This document shows positions 12,601 to 24,600 of a stretch of 64,000 nt of DNA, piece after piece. The notes under the pieces are model-generated. The model saw only the letters and a list, made by a program, of their open reading frames with translations. It was not told where the DNA came from and searched no databases. The DNA comes from Branchiostoma floridae (Eukaryota; Chordata; Leptocardii; Amphioxiformes; Branchiostomatidae): the NCBI RefSeq assembly GCF_000003815.2, contig NC_049995.1:10218595-10282594 (forward strand), in the 5' to 3' direction. Each line of letters starts with the position of its first letter. Position 1 is the first letter of the stretch. Both the position numbers and the translations under genes were made by a program.

Positions 12601-15600
12601 CGAAGGAGAGAGGAGGGAAGCCCGGCACGATGGCTTGGTGTTACCACAAGCCCCGCGTGCTGACGTACATCCACGTGACCCCCGTGCCGTTCCACACCAT
12701 GGATGATCCGGACATCAGCTTCACAGAGCTGGAAGAATTTGTTGAGGTCAGTGGAAGGATTTTGTCATTGAAAGTCTGACTTAAAGGTTTTGTATTGTGT
12801 GTCTAGTCTGACACTATATATTAATATAATAGAACAATATGGAAGAATGGGGGCCAATATGCAAGAATGTGGAATCTGGTGTTTTCAGTTTAGTGTGAAT
12901 GTGGATTGGCTGAATATTTTTGAGTAGTTACAAGCACAAACATGTCATAGTCCAGGAATATGTGACTTATTACAAATTTATATTAAGATATGCCAAATAG
13001 ACCAATCTTGACTGTCCGTCACAATTAACTTCAACCAATGGGAGATTGGCAATGATTAGGTTTGATAGTTTGGCTGTATGTCAGTCAAATATTTGCTCTT
13101 TTAATTATGCATGTACATGTATTTTGCATCTCTACATTTTGATGGAGGAATTGGTCTATTTCTTGGCCCTACAAAATAGTGAGAATATGGCTCAGTGCTT
13201 TTTTTATATACTAGATAATATATATGTTCAACTTATAGAATTCTTAACTGTTAATAGATTGACCATACAGTCATGTAACTTTTGCACTACTAATGTATGT
13301 TCCTCCATGCAGGTGCCATGTTCTCTTCAGTACTGGGATGAAGTCAGGAAGGCCTTTGTCATGTTCCACAAGTTCAAACTGTCAGCCAGCAGGTCATACC
13401 ATGCCAGGTTTGCTGACATTGCCATGGCAACAGCCAATCAGGTGGTGGCAGCCCAACTGTGGCAGGTGGTGGTGCATTCTGGGACAGAAGTTCAGGGAGA
13501 ACCAGAGTAAGTGAAGCTTTATATTTGACAAAAAATATGTCTCAGTGGATGGTATTTTTTGCTGAAAATATGCAATGAACATGTTTTTTGCCATATTAAT
13601 CTTGCTTTTTTGGCTCGTTATTACTGCTTTGATTTTTGTAGCATTCTCTAATGGACTAAACTAGTAAACAGATTTCAAAGTCCCAACCAACTCTTTGAAA
13701 AGATGTTGCTACTCTCTCATTGGTCAAACTGCTAGTAGGCATCCTCTCATTGGTTGAACCACTGATTGCCATGCTGTCATTGGTTTGACTGCTACTTCTA
13801 ACTGCCAATGATTTGAAGAACTGCAACTTGTCATGCTATTATTCAATTAACTGCTTAAATTGCTATGCTATCATTGGATGAGCTGCAACTTGCCATGCTA
13901 TCATTGGATGAACTGCTAATTGCTATCCTATCATTGGATGGACTCCTAATTGCCATGCTATCATTGGTTGACCTGCTAATTGTAATAGACAGTTAACTGT
14001 CTTGCTGATTGCTGGTGTGTGGCTAAACCTTCCCATCATCCCTCCATGCAAGCTTTGTCTTTGTTTCTGGAAGTGGCGACACCTGTCCATCGGAGGAGGA
14101 AAGCGACCCCCTCCTATCGCCCATGGCGTTGGCGGCCTGCATGCGAGTGGACTCGAGTTTCGCGCCGAAGTTTGTACCGGCCGTGTCAGCGTCTTTATCG
14201 GCGAGTGCCATACAGATCAGCGTCAGTAATCATACAGAGCATCTTGGGAAAGGTAAACAAATATTTTTTTACTATTATCTTTAACCTTTTGTGGTGGTTT
14301 TGTTCTCACAAGGACCTCTCCACTAAAAATTTAAGACACTGCAACTACATTGTATGTATTTGCAGTGTAGTACTACTTTACTAAACAATTGTTTTAGCCA
14401 TGAGATTTTAAACTCTGCAAAAATCTTCTTTCACTCTTTGAGAGAAATAAAACCACTGTGAAAGTAAATGAAATTCAGTATTATAGTCAAATGTGTTTGA
14501 TGTAAAATGTATGGCTGCTACATGTACCTTCTTTTTTTTTTTTTTTTTTATATTTATTGCATTTCAAATAAACAGAAATAACAGAAGAATACATAATGAC
14601 AATAGAGATGGAGACAATAACTGAGACAAAACATAAACATAAACCACGGATCCAAAAATAGATAACAATACTACAGCGGGAAGAAAATAATACCAACCAA
14701 ATAAACTAATACAGCAGTATAAGGTAGTATCGTTTACATAAGAAAAGTAACATCAGTGTAAATTAATGGTAAACTTTAAACAAGAATAATCTCAAATAAA
14801 GTACAGACACATAAGAAACCATCAATACAACATTTCGCTTCAAATACTAGTGAAAATAATTGAATAATGCAAAACCACAAGAGTAGCAAAAGACAAAAAG
14901 AAAATAGAGGGGTTTAAGAAATGATGTGAAGTATTTCTCCCCATTTACTGTAGTGAACTGCCAATTTGTTCTTTCTGGAAGCTATTATAAATTCCAATTT
15001 GTAAGAAGTCTTAATATATGAGATAAAATGGTTTAATGATAGGTGTTTTTCTTGCTGTTTGTAAATAAAAAATTTTGCCATTAATATTAGTGTATTGTTC
15101 AGCCTAGGGGAATTTACTGTTAGATCACCCAAAATTACATTTGCTAAATCTATGTGTAATGGTTCACTCGATACTCGTTCGTGCCATTTCTTAACATCTC
15201 TCCAAAATTGGGAAACTCTTGGACATTCCCAAAATAGATGCAGTGTATCTTCTTGCTCATTTCCACAGTGTATGCAAATAGGGCTGTCCGAGAGTTTCCA
15301 AATATATAACATTTTTCTGGTAGGTAGAAATTTATGTAACATCCTAAATTGGAAAAATCTTAGTCTCGGACATATTGTAGTCTTGTATATCAGTCTAAAA
15401 ACTTGTTTCCATGGTATTATTATGTCAAGTATTTCTTCCCAATATGTTTGGATTTTAACTGGGGTTTGGACTACGTTATTTGTTAAAAGAGTTGTCATGT
15501 ATATATCTTTATTTATCTTACGTGCCCCCAACCAGGAATAGTTTGATATGAAGGGTGCATTGTTAGATTACTTAGATTAGAATAGCCTAGTTCCCCCCTC

Positions 15601-18600
15601 CCCGTACGAATGGAACAGTCGGGTCTGGAATGTGGAGGTTTAGGAATACACACGTGGAACTGAGATGTGTGTGTGAGTGTCTTTATTTTATCCCTAAGTG
15701 AGAGGGACCAGGAGTCAACTTAACAATGGTAGCAGAGGGTGCAACTCTAGACATTTAGAGTCGACGATCCGGGTCTCTGGTTTCGACGGTGCCCGATTTC
15801 TCGGACGTTTTCTGTGCATTGGCTTGGAGGGCGACCTGAGATTTCCAAGATGGCGACGTGTGAACGGCTCGATGCACAGAGAGTGGTCAAACGTGGCAGG
15901 TGTTTGGATTCGTGGAAGCCAGGAAAGCGGGGCAAGGAGAACTAGGGTGTAACCCGAAAATGGCAGTGCAGAAGGAGAGACTGAGTTCCAGAGGATTTCT
16001 GGGAGGACATGGAGGACCCTGTTCAGAAGACTTGAGTGTGGACAGTTGTGAGAGGAACTTTCCAGTTGTGAGAGGAACTTTCCAGGATCGTGTCGCCTGC
16101 AGGACCGGCCATCGTGTGCGGGTTCGGTGATTGTCGGCGGGGAGGATTCTACTCGAGGGGCTGCAGTGTTCGAGAGGACCTGGTTCCAGGCAAGAGGACT
16201 GCCCTGATCTGTATGAACTGAACTGTAAACAGTCACTACTGTGAGAGGAAAAGGACAGTGACCAGTTTGTTGTTTGTGTTAATTTCTATTATACATATGT
16301 GGCCTTCTAGCTGTATGCAGTGGGTTTTGAAATTATTTCCGGTGACCCAATTCCTTTGTTCTGTGTGTTTACTTAAGTGTGTTTTGAGAAGAGAGTGTCT
16401 CAGCACATCTGTTTCATATATTACTGTTCTGCTGGAAAGGATGGGGACCGTTCAGCTTGTATCAGGGGTGGTTGTTAGCTTGTAGCATCATCTGGTTTAG
16501 TTTACGAGTACAGTATATATGGGACGACTATGGGAGTCACCGAGAACAGTTAATGACAGAAGTGATCGCAGAAGAGAACGACAAGACGTAAGAAGTCCAC
16601 ATTGTTGATATGTGTTGTACTAGACTTGGTAAGAAGTCCACATGATTGAGATGTGTTGTACTAGACTTGGTAAGAAGTCCACATGATTGAGATGTGTTGT
16701 ACTAGACTTGGTAAGAAGTCCACATGATTGAGATGTGTTGTACTAGACTTGGTAAGAAGTCCACATGATTGAGATGTGTTGTACTAGATTTGGTAAGAAG
16801 TCCACATGATTGAGATGTGTTGTACTAGACTTGGTAAGAAGTCCACATTGTTGATATGTGTTGTACTAGACTTGGTAAGAAGTCCACATTGTTGATATGT
16901 GTTGTACTTGACTTGGTAAGAAGTCCACATTATTGAAATGTTGTTGTTGACTTGGTAAGAAGTCCACATTATTGAAATGTTGTTGTTGACTTGGTAAGAA
17001 GTCCACATGATTGAAATGTTGTTGTTGACTTGGTCAGAAGTCCACATTATTGACAAGTGTAGGTGGTAAGAAGTCCTTAAGTATTCTGATGGGTAATGGA
17101 CTGGGTGAGAAGAGTGCATGATGAAGATGGAAAAAAATATGGTTGCGTTACCATAAGGACATTTAAAGTCATACGGACAGTAAAAAAAAAGGACATAGGG
17201 GAAGTTTGATGAGTATTACACTGTTCTAAAGTTATCTATATAAGGGAAGTTTGAAGTTTGATGAGTATTACACTGTTATAGGGTTGATGAGTATTACACT
17301 GTTCTAAAGTTATCTATATAAGGGAAGTTTGACGAGTATTACACTGTTATGAAGATCTGATAAGTATTACACTGTCTAGTTTCTGTAGAACGCAGCTCAT
17401 CAGTTTATGTAACCTTTTAGTCATGCAACCTTGATAGTTTTAAATATAGCTCTGTATATTCTGTTACTGAAGTTCTTTAGACAATGGTGTAAATTTCTGG
17501 TAGATTTCAATGTTTCAACTTATGTGACGTTATCTAGAATAGAAAAGAAAAAAGGGGGAATGTTAGATTACTTAGATTAGAATAGCCTAGTTCCCCCCTC
17601 CCCGTACGAATGGAACAGTCGGGTCTGGAATGTGGAGGTTTAGGAATACACACGTGGAACTGAGATGTGTGTGTGAGTGTCTTTATTTTATCCCTAAGTG
17701 AAAGGGACCAAGAGTCAGCTTAACATGAACATTAGGTCCTATAGTAAGTGGTTTATCCTTAAGATGTCTTTTCCAGGTGCTTGGGATAGCGGAGATTATT
17801 TGATTATATTCCATCATTTGAAGAGTTTTCCCAAATTTCAGCGATAATTCCTTATATGACAAAAATTTTCCATTTGTATCTTATAAATAATATTTGACCA
17901 GTAGCTTGCTTTCTAAAGTGAATAGGCTTGCTGTCTATAGTAATATTTGAGTTGAGCCATAAAAGCTGTGATTGTATGTCCTGGTGTGTTTCAGGTGGCT
18001 TAAATTGGAAGGAAAGCCATGCTTTAAGGGCATTGATGAAGAAAGGACTAACAGACCGAGAAAACTTAGTAAAAATACAGTCTATATGATATTTAGATAA
18101 TTGCAAGAAAGGGTAAAGTTTACATACAGGATCTGGGAAATCAGTCAAGTATTTACTTAAAGGTGTTTTTGCTTGCCATAGTCTAGGTATCCACGATGCC
18201 TTACGAGTGAGATCAAAAGTGGGTAAGTGTATTAATTTCAGACCACCACAGTCATAGGTGTTATATATAACCTTGCGTTTAATCTTTTCTGGGCGCCCAT
18301 TCCAAATGAAATTGAATATCTTTTTCTCATACTCCTTAAAGAACTTGGCTCTAGGAGAAGGTAATGCCATGAATAGATATGTAAATTGTGATACTATTAG
18401 AGAGTTCACCAAGGCAATTTTACCAAAAAGTGTTAAGGAATGTCCTCTCCAGGGGAGCAAGATCTTGTCTATCTTAGCTAGTTTTGTCCAGTAATTCTGA
18501 TCTAATTTTTCGGTATAACCAGTTGTGCCTAAACCCAGCATGTACATGTACCTTCTTTGTTTGGTCAGTCTTGTGCAAATCTTTATAAGTCCCTTGTTAA

Positions 18601-21600
18601 CAAGAACGGTTGCTGTAATGCTTTCCAATATAAAACAAAATATAAATTCAAAACATTGGCATACAATGTATCGGTTGGATAATGTTTAACTTCTTATACA
18701 TTCTTGTTGTCCGTTTACAATGACAGGTCCTATTGGAAGGCTGCAGCCTTTTAAGTTTGATGACTCCATGCCAAACGATCAGGAGTTTCTGGACATCTCG
18801 ATGGAGAAACCACTTCTACACTTCAAACACTGGCATGGGGACAGAGACTGGTCATCTCTACAGGTCAGTTATATATATGACCCAACCAGTGTTCTGATGT
18901 TGCAAGATAATGGTTACTCAAGGAAGTAGATAGACTTCTAAATTAAATGCTTGAGTAACAGATATCCTGCATATCGTACTTCCAGGATGTTCACTGACAC
19001 ATTCTGTGGTAGGTTTTCATTTGTAGGTTTTAGGACTAGGCTATTTAGGCTTTATCAGATACAGTAGTCAATTATTTGTAAAAGTACAATACTACAGTAA
19101 TGACCGTGCTTTCTACCCTGTCCCAATTACATGTATTACAGGTATACAGACACTTTTTGCCTCCTGCATCCTTTTAAGGTGTGAAAGGACTTAAGGCACA
19201 CGTACATTGGACACAGCTACTACTGTAAATGCATTTAAGTTTGCGGGGATTTGATTTCGCGGTAGCGGGAAAATGGATTTTTCGCGGTGGTTTTAATTTC
19301 GCGGTTGCACCATGCACTGTAGTCTCTTACTGTTATGAAAAAATGTTTGCTGTGGTTTTAAATTCGCGGTGCAGTGGCCACCGCAAACATTTCTGCATTT
19401 ACAGTATATTTTAGGAGGAGAAATATTATTGCCGCCATTCAACTTATAATGAAAATTGAAGGTTTTGTTGCAAATTCTCGCCTATGGGGCTAATTGCAAG
19501 TGAACAAGATCAAATATATGAAGCTATTGAAAACAGTAAAATAATATAAATTCTAACATACACATGTATTCCATTGGAAAGTTAACTACCCTTTTTTCAG
19601 CACCATGGAGGGGGAACATGTCATTCTGCATCAACTACATATGATTAACACAATGTTTTCGTTGGATGTGAAACAACTACCTGGTATTCAGCACCAAGGC
19701 TATGGCTACTAGTCTATGGAGAATACTGGACGGGAAATCCGTATTGATATACCCATAGGGTAAATGACCTGCCTGATGTGTATTATGTATGCAATATATG
19801 GCATGGCGGGCTCCTATGAAAATGATGGCTGCTGTTTCTCCACTTTTGATCAATAGCTAGGGTGGGTACCGATGCAGAAAATTGAGGTCCAAGTATGGTC
19901 CATGTCCAGAAAATCAGGTCCAGGTTTTTTCTTCCCCTCTCTACCCCAAACTAGATGGAAGGGTCCATTGGTGCTGATGTGTTGGAGTACAGGAACTTGA
20001 CCATGCAGCCTTTGGTCGAACCATTCAAGCTACAGGGGGAGCTCATGTACAGAAAAGAAGCACATGTGGTAGGTTTCATTTTTGAAAGTTTACCCACCAT
20101 TCCTTATGGGTATTATAAAAGTGCTTTAGGACTTTCAATGCTTACTATCTAGCAAGATAATGACATTGAATATGAATTAGTTGAAGAGGTATTTATTCAT
20201 CACAAACAAAATAAAACACTTAAATGTCTGGTCTTGTTTGAAGTGACCAGTATATTGTTTTGATTTCAGACACATGTGGACACCAGAGTTTCGACAGACC
20301 CGATTCACCTGCGGGTAGCCCAGGGTACAGTCCACACACTGACCATGGCTCAGCGACTCTGGACACAGGTAATTATTATCATCTTCCAGTGGACTGCATT
20401 GGAATTCAGTTAAATCTAATAACTAAAGGAACTGCATAAATGAATAAAAGTGCTCAAAATACTTCTTTTCAGCCGGGTTGCTCAGACTGCAACCTGAATC
20501 AAAAGCCAGGTTGTGCCATCAACATTTCAGGTTGTCTCACATCCAAGTTATTACTTTAAATCAGCAAATTTCCATTGGCTTTTCTTCCAGTTACATGTAA
20601 CTACTTATGTTTTATCTTATGAATAGATAAAAACAAAATTTTATGCACGCTGGTGGAGGAAAAGCGGTTTTGCAACTGCAAAATTTCAGGTTGCACACTG
20701 AGCTTTTGCAAGGGGGTATGTCAAATCATCCCATCTATACCTAAGTCTAACTGTTTGACCACTGGGGAACCACAGAAGATCTTACAACCAGTTTTTTTCC
20801 ACCCTTCTCGGTTTTCTGTGTCTCTTTAAAAGTTTCACTTAGTGTTATTCTAGTCTATTGTCTGGTATTATGATTCCCCCCATATTTTTGTTGCCTACCT
20901 TATTGTGCAAACAGTGAATGCAGCCATTACTCCAATGTTTCTTTCTTTCAGAATTTCTCCCCCACAAAGACAGATGACGAACGGCTCATTCTCAACTACT
21001 TTGTGATCTGTAACGACACCCAGGAGACTATCCGGTTTGGACAGGTGGACACGGATGAGAACGTCATCCTGTGCAGCCGGCGCATGCACGGCTACAGCTG
21101 GCGCACCCACAAACAAGTGCAGGTTGGCAGGGTTCGTAGTTGTCTATAAATGTTAGGGAGAAAAGGTGCAAGTAGTGTTATATAATTATGTTTTCCTGAA
21201 GGAGAAAAAAATATTGTTTTTGCTGGTTCATTCTTTTTCTTTCTTCCTCCTAGCAGAAATGTTTTATGGAAAAGGCTAGGCTGGCTTTTACGGAAGGCTA
21301 CTCAGATAACGCCATTCACAGCCCCTTGTCTTTTCTCACTCACACACACTACTTTGCATTTGGAGCGAGTCTGTAATTTTGGCTTGGGACAATACTTACT
21401 TGGGGAAAAAAAGGATAGTTTTGGAGAAAAGGGGAAATTTTAGCAACATAAAATGCAAATGAAACATTTAATGCTTGATTATTTCCAGATGCTCCACGTG
21501 TGTTTTGAGGGGTGGGCGAACTGGCGCTGGTCCGAGCCGTTTAACATCGACACGGCCGGGTCGTTTGTGCGGACCATCCAACACCAAGGGCACGCGACCT

Positions 21601-24600
21601 CGCTGATCGTCAAGGTTCAACCAATCACACCTCTCCAGAAACAGGTAACTGATTCGGTTTGAAACTTGGGCCCAGAATATTGTACAAATCCCACCATAAC
21701 CTTGCTAGAATCTATTTTGCATTCAGCTTATTTACATCTTTATTCTAGATTTCATTATGTTTTGTAAAGAAAGTTCTGGTGTAGGCCATGGGTATGGTAT
21801 TTCCTGAGTGTGCAGCCTTCATTATTTCATAACTTGTGTTTTTCTTATTGCCTCAGTTCAGTGCAATTCACATTGTTTCTGACTTAAGGAGATGAGATGC
21901 TTTGTCAGTCCTAAAAATGTAGCTCGTTACCAAAGAGTAGTATTGTTATGTGATGGCCATTAAGTACATGACTATTGTAATTGAGCCACCCTTTTACTGT
22001 TAAACAATGGTCAACTTAAAACCAGGCTCAAGTTGAATTTGATTATTAAAAAAAAAGGAAATGATTATAGAAAAATACAGTCAATTGGAAAAAACATTTA
22101 AGTAAAACATACTAATGTATCTGCCTACAGTTTTAGAACTACACCAACCTCAGATATTAAAGAAAATCATTGCCGTTTTCCGTTGTCCATAGATTACCTT
22201 CTGCGGTCGACAAGTCTTTACCAACCACTTGTCAAAGAACCTCCTACTGGAGATTGTCCAAGTGCGGAAATCCCAGCCTGCATTGCCTCGGGACCTGACC
22301 CTTGACCTCCCCGCCAGGACCACGCTGCCGTCCTTCGTTCTAGAGGACGACATGATCAGGGGAATCCGACTCAGGGCCCAGGGAGAATTCACCGTTTGGT
22401 CAGGAGAGGTCGACGTAGGGTCAACAAAACAGAAGGAGACTTCTTATGTACAGGTGAAACCTTCTTGATATTGTAGCACTTTTATAAAACATATAGTATA
22501 AGGTCATGTTCATGTATAAGGAAATGGTTTCAAAATGTAACGTGACAGAAAAGATACTGTGCACAACACAGTCTGTATGCACACCTGTCCTTGGTGCTGA
22601 ACACACCATCTACACAAACATACAGGACACTGGTGCACAACACAACACAATCCAAACACAAACCTGTCCTTGGTGCTGAACACACCATCTACACAATCAT
22701 ACAGGACACTGGTGCACAACACAACACAATCCAAACACAAACCTGTCCTTGGTGCTGAACACACCATCTACACAAACATACAGGACACTGGTGCACAACA
22801 CAACACAATCCAAACACAAACCTGCCCTTGGTGCTGAGCACACCATCCACACAAACATACAGGACACTGGTCACCACACAATCCAAACACACACCTGTCC
22901 TTGGTGCTGAACACGCCATCCACACAAACATACAGGACACTGGCCACCACACAATCCAAACACACACATGTCCTTGGTGCTGAACACGCCATCCACAAAC
23001 ATACAGGACACTTGGTCACCACACAATCCAAACACACACATGTCCTTGGTGCTGAACACACCATCCACACAAACATACAGGACACTGGTGCACAACACAA
23101 TACTTACACACACCTGTCCTTGGTGCTGAACACGCCATCCACACAAACATACAGGACACTGGCCACCACACAATCCAAACACACACATGTCCTTGGTGCT
23201 GAACACGCCATCCACACAAACATACAGGACACTGGTCACCACACAATCCAAACACACACCTGTCCTTGGTGCTGAACACACCATCCACACAAACATACAG
23301 GACACTGGTGCACAACACAATCCAAACACACACCTGTCCTTGGTGCTGAACACGCCATCCACACAAACATACAGGGCACTGGTCACCACACAATCCAAAC
23401 ACACACCTGTCCTTGGTGCTGAACACACCATCCACACAAACATACAGGACACTGGTGCACAACACAATCTTGCACACACGCAGGCAGTGTGCACTCAAAA
23501 TATAAGGCCATGTTTGTGTATAAGGATATGGTTTCAAAACATAACTTGATAGAAAAGTATTTGGATGAAATTGTGATGTTAACCAAAAACATAACTGAAA
23601 CCATGATGAATTCTATTTTAGCTGCAAGACAACAACTCCTGTAAATGGCAGATAACACATTACATCTCAGTTACCATACTGGTCAAGAGTTATTGACAGT
23701 TGACTTTGCCATAGACTTATTATTATGGATGAATACAAAAAATGACCTGCCTGGAGTGCTGCCTATACACATAAAGTTATGTATGTACTGATTTACTACT
23801 TCACAGTGCTTAATGTGATACTTTGTCAGTCTTTGTTATATAAAAAGTCTTATTCAAAGACTTTTATACAATAATCACCTAAACCATTATCTGAAGGTAA
23901 CAATTACAGTATTGTTTTTTGCTCCCCAGATCTCTTGTGAGGATGGCAGTGTGTTACAGGTCCTGTGTACAGTCTACAACCTCCAACCTTCAACCCCACA
24001 GCACATGCCGGCATGGGCTCTGCCTGGACAGAGGGTGGTCAGTGTTGTTTGTTGTTTCATAAATTTGTCCTTTTGTTGCACTGTACTTTGAATCACAGTA
24101 GTGTCTGTACCCCCTATAGTGTCCCTATCCCTTGTAGTGTCTGTATACCCCCAGTAGTGTCCATACCCCCAGTAGTGTCCGTACCCCCAGTAGTGTCCTT
24201 ACCCCCAGTAGTGTCCTTACCCCCAGCAGTGTCCATACCCCCAGTAGTGTCTGTACCCCCAGCAGTGTCTGTACCCCCAGTACTCCCAGTACCCCCAGTA
24301 GTCTGACTGTACACCCTGTCTGTATAGAGCAGTGAACACTAATTGTCTGTATTGGCGATAATGTAAAAATTAGCAAGTTCAGGGTGTCATAATCTCATCC
24401 GTGAACATTCCAGGTCATAAGAACTCACCCCACACAGCAGCCCGCTATCTCAAGTGTTCAAAAGTCTAATCTTTAAACTTTCTGACCAGCGCAAGATATT
24501 TCAGCGATCAAAACTGCCGCCATGTTGCCTTTCCATGACATCATTTTAGGGACTGACCACTTCAAATTAGGGGTCAGCACAGGCCGAAACAATTAACCAA

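Larger units (their letters stand above)
15561..17725 (+). mobile_element. 2165-bp TRIM-like LTR retroelement nested in the LINE
   Basis: Two 165-bp LTRs (15561-15725 and 17561-17725) start TGTTAG and end TTAACA and differ at three positions. A primer-binding site TGGTAGCAGAGG (15727-15738) matches the 3' end of animal initiator Met-tRNA. A polypurine tract AGAAAAGAAAAAAGGGGGAA (17541-17560) precedes the 3' LTR. No gag or pol frame exists inside, so it depends on proteins made elsewhere. The orientation is opposite to the host LINE. No clean target duplication is seen. Confidence 0.9.
14535..18542 (-). mobile_element. 5'-truncated L1/Tx1-like LINE, split by a nested LTR element
   Basis: TACATGTACCTTCTTT flanks the insertion at 14519-14534 and 18543-18558, a 16-bp target duplication. 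On the minus strand the element starts inside the RT C-terminal region and ends in a poly-A tail (poly-T at 14532-14549 on +, overlapping the duplication). Without the nested element it is about 1.84 kb. Its 3' UTR is about 14550-14913. Confidence 0.88.

Noticed and set aside
15715-16236. 173-codon minus-strand frame inside the LTR element as a gag gene
   Set aside because: It is on the opposite strand to the PBS-PPT polarity and shows no zinc knuckle or capsid-like features.
18543-18628. First 28 codons of the long minus-strand LINE frame as part of the LINE protein
   Set aside because: They lie beyond the 16-bp target duplication, so they are intron sequence that happens to be open.
22871-23494. 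Cys-rich minus-strand frame of 207 codons in satellite array 1 (MVCSAPRT-type repeats)
   Set aside because: It follows the roughly 74-bp tandem period through all frames, lies in an intron of the opposite strand, and resembles no protein.
23965-24306. Pro/Val-rich frame as an extension of exon 16
   Set aside because: It is in a different frame from exon 16, arises from the 18-bp minisatellite, and exon 16 has a good donor before it.
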